Shown piece by piece: positions 12,179 through 23,600 of a stretch of 64,000 nt of DNA. The stretch comes from Mesorhabditis belari (Eukaryota; Nematoda; Chromadorea; Rhabditida; Rhabditidae). Where the stretch lies: positions 2,914,501-2,978,500 of the forward strand of contig CAUEEP010000731.1 of the NCBI GenBank assembly GCA_958450365.1. Reading direction: 5' to 3'. The translations under genes were made by a program, and so were the position numbers. The notes under the pieces were generated by a model that saw nothing but the letters and a program-made list of their open reading frames with translations, ran no database searches and was not told the origin of the DNA. Position 1 is the first letter of the stretch, and every line of letters starts with the position of its first letter.

Positions 12179-12392
12179 TCTCTCTAATAGTAGTGCACCC
12201 TGAGCGCTGCCTAAATTGATCGAAATCTCGAAAACCACTGATCAGAACCTATCGATGTGTGGTCGGAAAATGTAGCTGACGATGAGATCTAGTGGGGAAT
12301 TTGAGTGTTGAGCTTCTGCAAACGCTTGGAAACTGTAAAATAGTGACCAACTCGGCTTGCTGGGGTGCAGTGCTATTAGAGAGAATACGGTA
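12174..12392. mobile_element. MITE-A, copy 2
   Basis: Inverted ends CATTCTCTCTAATAGTAGTG and the complement at 12370-12392 (ATTAGAGAGAATACGGTA). Interior blocks match copies at 3918, 12431 and 34900. Inserted in the mariner element. Confidence 0.8.
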
Positions 12393-12430
12393 ATGATTTG
12401 TACGATCAACAAACTCTAATCGATCCAAAT

Positions 12431-12668
12431 CCCGTATTCTCTCTAATAGTAGTGCACCATGATTGTCGACTAAATTCCTCGAAATCTTGAAAATCGCTTA
12501 TCAGAACCTATCGATGTAGCTGACGTAGCTGACATCAGCTGACGTATGTAGCTGACGATGAGATCTAGTGGGGGATTTGAGTGTTGAGCTTCTGCAAACG
12601 CTTGGAAACCGTAAAATAGTCATCAACTCGGCCCACCGGGGCGCACTACTATTAGAGAGAATACGGTA
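12431..12668. mobile_element. MITE-A, copy 3
   Basis: Same ends and interior as copy 2, in the same orientation and only about 40 bases away. It carries a short extra run of GTAGCTGAC repeats near 12520-12560, the same motif that is hugely expanded in copy 4. Confidence 0.8.
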
Positions 12669-12712
12669 TCAAAGCTACCCCTAGTTCCCGTAATTCTGGA
12701 CAACCCTGTAAA

Positions 12713-12830
12713 TACACTTCTCTCTGGTGCACTCGCTTCAAGCAAAAAGAAAAGGAAGAATTGAGTGCACCAGAAAGAGTGCTTTCCCACGTTTCGACGA
12801 GCACAAAGGACACCTCAATGAAAATGTGCT
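12713..12830. repeat. Hairpin repeat of the GTGCACCAGAAAGAGTG family
   Basis: Left half CTCTCTGGTGCACTCG faces right half GAGTGCACCAGAAAGAGTG across an A-rich loop. The right side continues to GAGCACAAAGG. It lies immediately beyond the right end of the mariner element. Confidence 0.7.
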
Positions 12831-13299
12831 CAAAAAGAAGAATCAAAAGAAGTGCTAGGTTTAAAATGTCAATTTGAGATGATTTTGATAAACTTTTGAT
12901 TTACTCTTATCAAAAGTTCAATCCAAGCAAGCCCTGCAGCCATTTTCATATCAGATTCCCAAAATGAAAAAGTGATATCAAAAAAGAGAGACAAAAATGA
13001 ACCACTGGCAATTGTTTTTCTAAAAAGAAAAGTTCGGCGAACAATTTGAATTGAGAGAAAGAGAAAATCGAGAAAATAAAGAAAATAAAGAAAATAAAGA
13101 AAATTTGTGAAAAGTTCATTTCAATCAAGGAGAAAATCACAATATGTGTAAACACAAAAAGGGCAAACGTTTTAAATGCAAATTTCAGATTACCATTCAA
13201 GTGTTTACTTGAGATCTCTAAGAAAACCAGTAAATTGAGAGAGTTTTTCGTTCATAAAAAGGGATAATGATTTAAGGAAAGTGAAGAGAACTTTAGATT

Positions 13300-13460
13300 A
13301 AAGCCCTTTAGATTAACGTCCTTTAAATTAAAGTCCTTTAGATTAAAGTCCTTTAGATTAAAGTTCTTTAGATTAAAGCCCTTTAGATTAAAGCCCTTTA
13401 GATTAACGTCCTTTAGATTAAAGTCCTTTAGATTAAAGTCCTTTAGATTAACGTCCTTCT
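13300..13460. repeat. Tandem array of a 15-16 bp unit
   Basis: About ten copies of CTTTAGATTAAAGTC with variants ending AACGTC or AAGCCC. The unit is itself nearly palindromic (CTTTAGATTAAAG). The minus strand reads as a DFNLK-type repeat, but there is no gene context. Confidence 0.85.
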
Positions 13461-13464
13461 TCAT

Positions 13465-15360
13465 TTAAAGTACTTCCTAAAACGCATCCCTTTCAGACAA
13501 AATTACCGTATTTAAATCCCCCAGTTTTCATTTCGATTAGCCATCTTTTAAGCCATAATTTCGCAGTCACAGCTATAGTTATGGAGAATTTCTGGAGCAA
13601 ACACTGACCATATTTGATCCAGACTGATCCAAGAACTCTTTTGGGTTAGACCTGTGGTTCTAGATCTGGCTCACGCCTGGCTTCTGGCGGATTTTTTGTT
13701 TATCAATATTAGTAAAAAGTCTAGTCTAGTCAATAAAAAGTTGCATAAATATTAAAATTAGAAGAAGAAAGATGCTGGAAGCGTAAAGTTACAGAATTTT
13801 CAGCGAAAAACCCCATCTAATGCAATGCCCAAGCATAGAAAAGTGACAAAATGCGGTTGATCTCATTTTGTAGGAAATACGCGCACAAAAGAGGAGGAGA
13901 TCGATCGGTTCAAGAGTGAAAATGGAAAGTGAAATGCAATGAATGAAAAGGTGGGAAAATAGCAAGAGTGGAACTCGTTTTTATCCCCCTCAAACAATCG
14001 TCATTCATCGTATAGTTTGATGGAAGTAGACGAGTTCTTTGAGCATAAATTCACCAAAGAATTGAGGTTGTGTAAGAGCCACTGGCAATCTAGCTTTGCC
14101 TGGTCTAGCTCGAAAAAATTTGATCTTGTTGTGGATCAATTCTGCCGTGAAGGACTGGCCCACAACAAAATACTGGACTGGACCTGGTTTCTGACTTCTG
14201 ATCTGATCTGGAAAGTCAGATCTGAGCCTGGCTTTTAGCTTAATCCTTCCTGGTCGATCTGGTCTGGTTTGTCCGAAAAAATTGTCTTTAAAACAATCTA
14301 AATTGAGCTAAAATACTGGACTTGACCTGGCTTCTGATTTCTGATCTGATCTGGAAAGTCAGATCTGAGCCTGACTTCTAACTTAATCCTTCCTGGTCGA
14401 TCTGGTCTGGTTTTGGAAGGATCCCCAAACTCCGAGACTCGTGACGGAATTTGGAAAAAATTGTCTTTGAAACAATCCAAATTGAGCTAAAATACTGGAC
14501 TTGACCTGGCTTCCGACTTCTGATCTGACCTGGAAAGTCAGATCTGTACCTGGCTTCTAGCCTAATCCTGGGCCTGGCTGGTCTGCTTTTGCCCAAAAAA
14601 TTGTCTTTGAAACAATCCAAATTGAGCTAAAATATCAAGCTAAAAGTTTCTCTCTTACTGGATATTTTTAAATGATTAAATATAATAATTCTGAAATTAG
14701 TAAAGAACCAAGTAAGAAAGAAGTACTGTACTAGGAGCAGCAATTGTACTTCAGGTTAAACATATACTATATGTGTTCTTTATCGAAATCTCATTTTTTT
14801 TCCTTCTGAAATGAAACGTCTTATAATGTAGAATTGGATTAAAGGGGATTAAAAGGGATTAAAAGGGATTAAAGGGGTAACTTTGAATCAAACTTTGCAT
14901 TGTTTCTCTGTATTCAATCTCTGTATCCAATCTCTGTATCCAAATTTCTTTGCTCTGAAGTTCTTCCAGGTTCTCGTTTCTCTTCATATTTCTCTTCATA
15001 TTTCTCTTTTCAATTTCCTTTTCCGTTTCTCTATCAACTGAACAACATTGACCTTTTGGAGGAAGAAGAAAGAAAGAAGAAAGAAATAAAACGAAAGAAA
15101 AGAGAGCACGATTCCCTTTAATCAATAGTCGAATTGTGAGAGAGACTGTCGGAAAAGGACAAAAAAAGAAAAAGACTTTGTTTCACATTTCACGCATTGA
15201 CAACAAAATTTTATCTCTAAAATTCTTCTATTTCGGTTTAATTTTAAGACTAATCTTTAATAGATTATGCTTTATTTTTCATGTAAATTGTATTAAATTT
15301 CATTTCTATATTAGTATCAAAGCATTAATTCATCGATATCGATCAATTGCTATTGATATA
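13465..15360. other. Intergenic, repeat-rich, no gene found
   Basis: Three imperfect copies of a block of roughly 150-180 bp containing CCTGGAAAGTCAGATCTG-like sequence and TTGTCTTTGAAACAATCCAA lie at about 14150-14640. A short array of GGGATTAAAA lies at 14840-14880. The open frames here are short and without family features. Confidence 0.55.
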
Positions 15361-15364
15361 TCTA

Positions 15365-15562
15365 TCGGGTTGGTGGAAAAGTCCTTTAGGATTTTTTGGG
15401 AGAGTACCTTAAATTTGTCCAATTTTGACGTTTTATAGCTTATAGTTTTATACCAATCGATCCGTCTTGAATTCAGCTTTAGGATGAGCTATAAAACGTC
15501 AAAATTCGACAAATTTAAGGTACTCTCCGAAAAAATCCGAAAGAACTTTTCCACCAACCCAA
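15365..15562. mobile_element. Foldback MITE, mariner-like ends
   Basis: Ends GGGTTGGTGGAAAAGT and its complement at 15545-15561. The inverted arms extend about 75 bases each (AGAGTACCTTAAATTTG appears in both). TA-rich flanks fit a Tc1/mariner-mobilised non-autonomous element. Confidence 0.75.
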
Positions 15563-16960
15563 TAGTAATATAACAATGCTATTGATATTTCTAGTACTAT
15601 AACATTGCTATTGATATTTCTAGTACTATAACAGTACTATTAATCCTTCTAGTACTATAACAGTACTATTAATCCTTCTAGTACTATAACAGTACTATTA
15701 ATCCTTCTAGTACTATAACAGTACTATTAATCCTTCTAGTACTATAATAATGAACTTTTACTTGATAAGCTCATCATTTTCCTTTTTTTTCCTTTGTTAA
15801 ATTTTGAATCAAATTCAAAGCTTTTCCGGTTTTTAAAAAGATTTCTTCTCAATATTTACGATATGAACATCAAATTTTGTGATGTTTCTTCAGCTGAACA
15901 AATTTTCGAAAATATTTCCACGTATTCAAAATAAATCAAAGAAATGAAAAATTACATTGTTTATAAAGTTTTGAAAATTTTATTTTTAAAAAATCTTTTG
16001 ATTCTCTTTAAGAAAATTTGTTTAGAAAATTTGCAATTTCTTTTCAATATCACATCTATTTTTGTTTTTGTTTTGCTTTTTTTGACGGATTTCGACAAGT
16101 AAAACCTTTTATCAAGTCTGTAAAACAATTTCAGATATTGAAACGGTTATTTTCTTTATTCGATATCTTTATCATGTTGCTAGAGTTTAAAGATGTTGAA
16201 TGTTAAATGAAAATATTCCATGAAATCTTAACTAATCCGTTTCTTCAAACAATTTCCATTCCTGTATTAGTATCAAAGCACTAATTCATCGATATCAATA
16301 GCAATTTATCGATATCGATCAATTGCTATTGATATTTCGGTACTTGTGGAGTATCCGGGCGGGGTCTTTCAATATCCGGGAGGTAAAATTTTAAGATCCG
16401 GGGTAAACTTTCAAAAACCAACCAAATGCCCAAAAATGAATATAGCATTCTGAAAAAAAAACTTTTGATAGTATCTTAGTTGGGGGAACACTTTTTCTCT
16501 TCAAAACCACATGTGGGTTGGGCATCTGCCCGACCCACATCAACACATAAAACTACCTCAAAAAATGGTTTCGAAGAAAAAAAATGACCCGCCAACTAGG
16601 ATATTATCAACATTTCTAATAATGACATAAAAAAATTTTGTAGAAGTTACGTTTTTGATCGAGTATCACCTCGAATCACGTAATAAAATTTTACGCCCCC
16701 GGATACTCCACAAGTACCGATATTTCTAGTACTATAACAGTACTATTGATATTTCTAGAACTATAACATTGCTATTGATATTTCTAGTACTATAACAGTA
16801 CTATTGATACTTCTAGTACTATAACAGTGCTATTGATATTTCTAGAACTATAACAATCCTATTGATATTTCTAGTACTATAACAATGCTATTAATACTTC
16901 TAGTACTATAACAATGCTATTGATATTTCTAGTACTATAACAATGCTATTAATATTTGCC
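15563..16960. repeat. Tandem array (about 29 bp, TTGATATTTCTAGTACTATAACA) interrupted by other sequence
   Basis: Arrays at 15563-15750 and 16720-16960 share the unit TTGATATTTCTAGTACTATA. The two blocks are separated by about 590 bases of unique AT-rich DNA and by a separate MITE at 16338-16719 inserted at a unit boundary. Confidence 0.8.
16338..16719. mobile_element. MITE with CGGTACTTGTGGAGTATCCG ends
   Basis: The left end CGGTACTTGTGGAGTATCCG and right end (complement, at about 16698-16719) are perfect for about 22 bases. Length is about 380 bp, with an internal small palindrome around GTGGGTTGGGCATCTGCCCG. It interrupts the 29 bp tandem array. Confidence 0.8.
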
Positions 16961-17672
16961 ATTAACACATGCTATTAACATATCCGCTTAGGCAATATAC
17001 AATATTTCTATGTTTTTGTGCAATTTTTAAGCCAAAACAACTCCAACAAAACACCCAATTTGACTGAAAGCAAATTTGGTAATTGAATCGATTTCTAGAG
17101 AGAATATGGAATAGATTTGCGATGAACAAAGTCTACTTTTCAAAATACTCAGACAATTGACAAAAAGCGGTGGGGTCAAAAGATACGGCTAAGTGAGACG
17201 AGCAGTAGAAAAAAAAGAATCGCGCGATTTCCCCGATTTCTTTTCCCAAAATATTTCCGCCCAAAGGCAACACAATTGCACCGAAACACAGAAAAATCAG
17301 TGATACGATTTTCGATTTTTTTTTTCATATTTCTTTGCCAATTTTCTGGATCTTTCCCAAGGATTACGTCAGAATTCGGAAATTTTTTGATTCTTGATAT
17401 AAATTGTCAATTTTCTCTTAGAATAAATTGTCAATTGTCAAGATAAATTGCCAATTGTCAACTTTTGAGTTGATTCTTTGGGAAATTAAACGGCTCAATT
17501 GCCTCAATTAATTAAACGGCAATTGGCAATGCATTGATAAACAATCAAAAAATGTCTTGGCTTAAATGTTTCAAAGCTTTTGTTAATCAAGAAATTTCGT
17601 GTTTTGTGTTCAATAAAGTTTGTAGACAAACCCCATTTGTATGAAATTTTTGACTTTTCAGCTTTTGAAACA
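16961..17672. other. Upstream region of methionine synthase
   Basis: AT-rich, with repeats of TCAATTGCC/AATTGTCAA near 17400-17530. An acceptor TTTTCAG at 17654-17660 lies 12 bases before the metr-1 start codon and could be a trans-splice site. No other gene seen. Confidence 0.5.
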
Positions 17673-20600
17673 ATGGGAAAACGCCGCGAGGATGTCTTCG
17701 GGGCGATTCGGGAGGCTTGTCGCGATCGAATTTTGCTGATTGATGGCGCAATGGGAACGATGATACAGAGGAGATATTTGGAGGAGAAAGATTTCAGGGC
17801 ACAGGTTTGGATTCAGCATTTGTCCGTTAGACGGATCACATTGATAAACTTCAGTTGACTAGTTCAAGTCAAGTCTAGAAAAGAAAGTCTAGAAGTCAAG
17901 TCTAGAAGTCAAATCTAGAAGTCAAGTCTAGAAGTCTAAAAGTTCTATAGAATTGTTTCAACCTAGTCTTACTATTGGCTTTAAGTCAGACTAGAAAAAG
18001 GTAAAGATCTGGCTTCTGACCATGCTCTGGTAGAGGCCTTAGACTTACTTGCCAAAAACCAGCAACAGGTTTAGCCTAACGAACCCAGGGACAGGGAAAG
18101 AAAAACTTCTTTGCTCTAACTCTGGCAAAAGTCAAGCCAAGCCAGTCTCTTATACTTTAAAATGTCAAAGAAGAGATCTGGCTTTTGACTGACTCAGATA
18201 TTTTCGTGAACTTTACCAGGCGAAACTAGTAGTAAAACAAAACCAAAGTACAAGCTAGGCTAGACCGAGAAATCGATTTTAAACATCACTAGTAGTTCAC
18301 GTCATTTCAAATCTTTTGCAGATCCTCGAAAACCACCATAAGCCACTAAAAGGCAACAATGATCTTCTGTCAATCACGAGACCTGATGTCATTTATGAGG
18401 TAACTCGTTTGAATACTTTGAATACATCAGACAAAGATAGTGAGGCCAGTAAGCCTAGGTCTTTTACGCTATTGGCGAATTTAGGGATTTGTTGTGAGCT
18501 AGCTCTGGTACAGATTTGACTGTGAGCTAACTCTGGTACAGATCTGACTCTCAAATTATGTTCCATTTCAGATTCACCGCGAGTACCTCGAAGCCGGAGC
18601 TGATATCATTGAGACGAACACTTTCTCGGGTACAACTATTGCACAGGTTCGTCAACAGTACTGCTTGGAGAGTTTAGTTTCAAGTCAAACTTTTATCTAT
18701 TTTTCAGGCTGACTACGAATGCGAGCATTTAGTCGACGATATCAACATTGAGAGCGCAAGAATGGCAAAGAAAGCATGCGATGATGTGCAGAGGGAGACC
18801 GGTCAGTTCATATAAAACAATTTTTGCTAAAAATTCTACATTCTATTGAACTATTGAGTTCTACATTATCGTACTTAAATAATAGCTAAATTTAAAGAAG
18901 AAATCGACTATAAAAACAACTTTTAAACTTTTCAAGGTGTCCGTCGTTTCGTGGCCGGTGCCATGGGTCCCACTAATAAAACTCTTTCAATTTCGCCGTC
19001 TGTTGAAAAGCCCGAATACCGAAATATTAGTGAGCTTTTCGAAATTTACATTTAACGATAAAAATCTAGATATTTTTCTTTGCTTATTGAGTTTTTTCTT
19101 TCAGCTTTTCAAGAGTTGGTCAAAGCATATGCTCAGCAAGCTCGAGCGCTTATTAAGGTGAGTTTAAAGTAAAAGTGTATAGAGAATATCTCTAAAGTTT
19201 ATAGAAAACCTCTAAAATCTCTAAAGTTTAGAGAATACCTCTAAAATCTCTAAAGCTTAGAGAATACCTCTAAAGTCTCTAAAGTTTATCTAACCTCTAA
19301 AGTCTCTAAAGTTTATAGAATACCTCTAAATCTCTAAAGTTTAGAGAATACCTCTAAAATCTCTACAGTTTACAGAATACCTAAATCTCTACAGTTTATA
19401 GAATACCTAAATCTCTACAGTTTATAGAATCCCTAAATCTCTACAGTTTACAGAATCCCTAAATCTCTACAGCTTATAGAATACCCTCTAAAATCTCTAA
19501 AATTTACAGTAAATCTCTAAAAACTTTTCTAATATTTATCGATTTTGTATATAAATATAAATGAGATTTATAAAAATTACAAAAATTTCCAGGGTGGTGT
19601 CGACGTGTTGCTAGTGGAAACAGTGTTCGATTCGGCGAACGCGAAAGCGGCACTCTTTGCGATAAGAATGATTTTCGAGGATGAGGGTAAGGGGATTCAG
19701 TATAAAGCTATTTTTTAAGATTCATTTCCATAAGTAAAGTACTATCTCGGTAGTTGCTATTTTATTAATCAAGCCAATCTATTATAATCTTATTAGCCAA
19801 GCCAATCTATCAAAAGTGAAAAACTATCAAAAATTTGCTCATCCAAAATATTCACAACCACCTTCTGCCACTAGAAATTCTGAGAAAAACTAAGCTGACT
19901 TTTTTTGGAACACTTTGTATATGATTTTTAGGGATCGAGGAGATTCCCGTGTTTCTCTCGGGTACGATCGTCGATCTCTCGGGGAGAACATTGTCCGGGC
20001 AAACTGGCGAGGCTTTCCTCATCTCCACGAAGTCAGTTTTAAACTAATCCTATAATAGGATCGAGTCTGTACAAATCTAGTGCAACAGTACGGTTCTCAC
20101 GTACAAAACAATACGATATAGTTGATCAAAACCTATTCAGACAAGGTCAATGCATAGCTGTCGGTCTAAAGTACAAAATAGTACAATATAGTTGATCAAA
20201 AACCGATTCAGACAAGGGTAATGCATAGCTGTCGGTCTAAAGTACAGAATAATACGATATAGTTGATCAAAAACCGATTCAGACAAGGGTAATGCATAGC
20301 TGTCGGTCTAAAGTACAGAATAATACGATATAGTTGATCAAAAACCGATTCAGACAAGGGTAATGCATAGCTGTCGGTCTAAAGTACAGAATAATACGAT
20401 ATAGTTGATCAAAAACCGATTCAGACAAGGTCAATCCATAGCTGTCGGTCTAAATTGTGCGCTTGGTGCTCGGGAGATGCGCCCGTTTATCGAGGCAATG
20501 TCCAACTTCAGCGAGTCGTTGATTATTTGTTATCCGAATGCCGGTAAGTCATTTGTTTTTTTCCACAAACATACTTTAGACACATTAGCAATAGTATTTA

Positions 20601-23600
20601 CGGGATATCTATTGCTAATTACACAATTAGCAATAGATATGCCGTAGATACTCTAATAATGACAGACGTCCAGTGGTGTAGTCTATCTTTGAACGTCTCA
20701 TTCTTTGCGCTCCTTTATGCTACAGTGTGCGCTTGAGTGTCAAATGATTGGCCTTGAAATCTAGTATTTTTTCGTATCAAAAGTGTATCTGGGAAAGGCT
20801 AGGATAGAGCTTTAAGCCTTACAATTGTCTGTTACAATTGTAAGGCTTAAAGCTCTATCCTAGCCTTTCCCAGATACACTTTTGATTGTCTGTTACAATT
20901 GTAAGGCTTAAAGCTCTATCCTAGCCTTTCCCAGATACACTTTTGATTGTCCACCATCTAATCCCAACGTTCAGGTCTTCCAAACGCGCTCGGTGGCTAC
21001 GATGAGACTCCTGAAATGATGGCCGATGATATTAAAACGTTTGCAAAAGTAAATTACTATCGAAAAATGAAAAAGCTCAACATTTTGCAGGACGGTTTGG
21101 TGAATATTGTCGGCGGTTGTTGTGGGACGACACCAGATCACATTCGAGCTTTCAAAAAAGTGATTGATGGAGTGACACCAAGGTGTCCGGCAATCAATCA
21201 ACACTCCGAATTTATGCTGTTAGCCGGGTTGGAACCGATGAAAATCGGAGCGCAAACGAATTTCGTGAACATTGGGGAGAGGTTGGTGAGATGTTTATTA
21301 GAGAGTGTTTCTGGCAAGTAAATAATTAGTAAATTACTCGAGTCAAATCTGCATGTGTCATTTTTACTTTAATCGATTAATCGACGTTTTTTTAATCGAC
21401 GTCGACGAGCAACTACGAGTAATCCTCTTTACACATCGAATAAATTGAATATCTTTACATGTGAAGGGGAATTTGCTAGGAAATCATTTGAAACGGTTGA
21501 ATATCTTTATAAAAGAGTCGTATATAACTCGCTCGTCGCTCGTCGCTAAAAGTACGGTAATTTTTCCAAAGTATGCGTTTTAAAAAACAAATTACTCATG
21601 AGGAACACACTCTAATGTTTACAGTGTTGATAAAAAAAAATTGGTTGGTAAAATCAAAGCCAAAAGTTAGCTTTTTTGTTAGCTAGCTAGCTAGCTTTTT
21701 TCGCAGTGTATTTTATTCTAGAAAGAGTTAGCTTCTTTTGTAGTTGTTGTAGTTGATTTTTAGTTCAAAGAAAACTGTCTTTCTATTTCACACTCTAATG
21801 TTTACAGTGTTGGCAGGGTTGGTAAAAGCAAAGGCAAAAGTTAGCTTTTTTGTTAGCTAGCTAGCTTTTTTTGGCAGTGTATTTTATTCTAGAAAGAGCT
21901 AGCTTCTTTTGTAGTTTATTTTTAGTTCAAAGAAAATTGTATTCTTATTAAGGTGTAATGTGGCCGGATCACGGAAATTCTGTCGTCTTGTCAAGGACGA
22001 GAAATATGAGGTGAGTAAACTTTGAGAAATATAAAAAGACAAAAAACTAGACAAAAAGATTACGGTACTATGTCGATCTTTTAGAGAAAGTCAATAAAAT
22101 GAAATAAAATGAAATGAAATAAAATTCAGGAAGCGCTAGATGTGGCGCGGGTCCAGGTCGAGAATGGGGCTCAGATTCTAGACGTGAACATGGACGATGG
22201 GCTTCTGGATGGGCCGTACGCAATGGGGAAATTCTTGCGGTTGATCGCCTCGGAGCCGGATATTGCAAGGGTGAATCAACAAAGATAAAGTCAATTTTGA
22301 ATCGAAACCTTTCCAGGTTCCAGTCTGCATCGACTCCTCTGACTTTAACGTGATGATCGCTGGCCTCGAGGCTTGTCAAGGGAAATGTATTGTCAACTCG
22401 ATCTCGCTGAAAGAAGGAGAAGAGGCTTTCATCGACAAGGTCACTTTTCTTGGGGAACTTTGGTACTTGTCGGTGATATATTCAAAAAGACTCATCTTGG
22501 TGAAGCATCTCCATCTGAGTCTTCTCGGTTATCGATTTTGAGTTGATCGACTGATCACCTCGATCTACTTCATTGAACACCACTCAAAAGTTGTCAGCTT
22601 CTTGTCAGTTGTCAGCTTCTTGTCAGTTGTCAGCTTCTTGTCAGTTGTCAGCTTCTTGTCAGCTGTCAGCTTCTTGTCAGCTGTCAGCTTCTTGTCAGCT
22701 GTCAGCTTCTTGTCAGCTGTCAGCTTCTTGTCAGCTGTCAGCTTCTTGTCAGCTGTCAGCTTCTTGTCAGCTGTCAGCTTCTTGTCAGCTGTCAGCTTCT
22801 TGTCAGCTGTCAGCTTCTTGTCAGCTGTCAGCTTCTTGTCAGCTGTCAGCTTCTTGTCAGCTGTCAGCTTACCCGAGTTGAGTCTGTGTGGATGCTAAAA
22901 CCGACAAGTACCAAGGCAACTATGATGTACGGTTAGGAGAATGCACAAGAGCATCTTTTAGAAAACACTATCCATCTACAGTAGATTACAGGATCCTTAT
23001 TTCAAGCATAGATTTACCCTTTGTATACTTTATCTTGTATCTTTATCTTGAGCTATCGTAACGCATTCAAAAGTCTGTTTTTTTAGAACTTTGAACTATC
23101 ATAACTAAAGGCAACGGTACTTGTCGATTTTACATCCACAAAGACTCATCTCGGTCTTCTCAGTTATCGATTTTCGTTCGACATATCGACTGATCACCTC
23201 GATCTACTTCACTGAACATAATCACCACTCAAAAGTTGTCAGCTTCTTGATTAACCGAGTTGAGTCTGTGTGGATGCTAAAACCGGCAAGTACCGGAACT
23301 TTTTCCAAATGAATACACTCTAAATTGTGGCCGACTTAGCCCTAGGTTTATGATCTTAAATTATTCTATAGTATTCATTTCATAACATAATCACCACTCA
23401 AAAGTTGTCAGCCTCTTGCTTAACCGAGTTGAGTCTCTGTGGATGCTAAAACCGATAAGTACCGGAACTTTTTCCGAATGAATACGCTCTAAATTATGGT
23501 CGAGTTAGCCTTCGGTTTATGATCTTAAATTATTCTATAGTATTCATTTCATTTCTCTTAAGCTTAAGAGTAATATTTACAGTAATATTTACAATAATAT

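Larger units (their letters stand above)
11698..12711 (-). mobile_element. Tc1/mariner-type DNA transposon, internally damaged
   Basis: Terminal inverted repeats GGTTGTCCAGAATTATGGGG (about 11704) and the complement of GGGTTGTCCAGAATTACGGG (about 12687-12707) face each other. TA dinucleotides flank both ends. The left part encodes a decayed transposase on the minus strand, and two MITE-A copies (12174-12392, 12431-12668) fill the space where the transposase N terminus should be. The element sits about 130 bases upstream of the transporter start codon. Confidence 0.8.

Noticed and set aside
13252..13464. Minus-strand ORF with a DFNLK repeat, pentapeptide-like
   Set aside because: It is a translation of a 15-bp noncoding tandem array with no gene context.
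22580..22872. Possible CRISPR array
   Set aside because: Repeats are contiguous without unique spacers, and the genome is eukaryotic.
22573..22898. Two overlapping ORFs of about 100 codons made of a six-residue repeat
   Set aside because: They come from the 18-bp minisatellite, which lacks stops in these frames; it lies within a metr-1 intron and a MITE.
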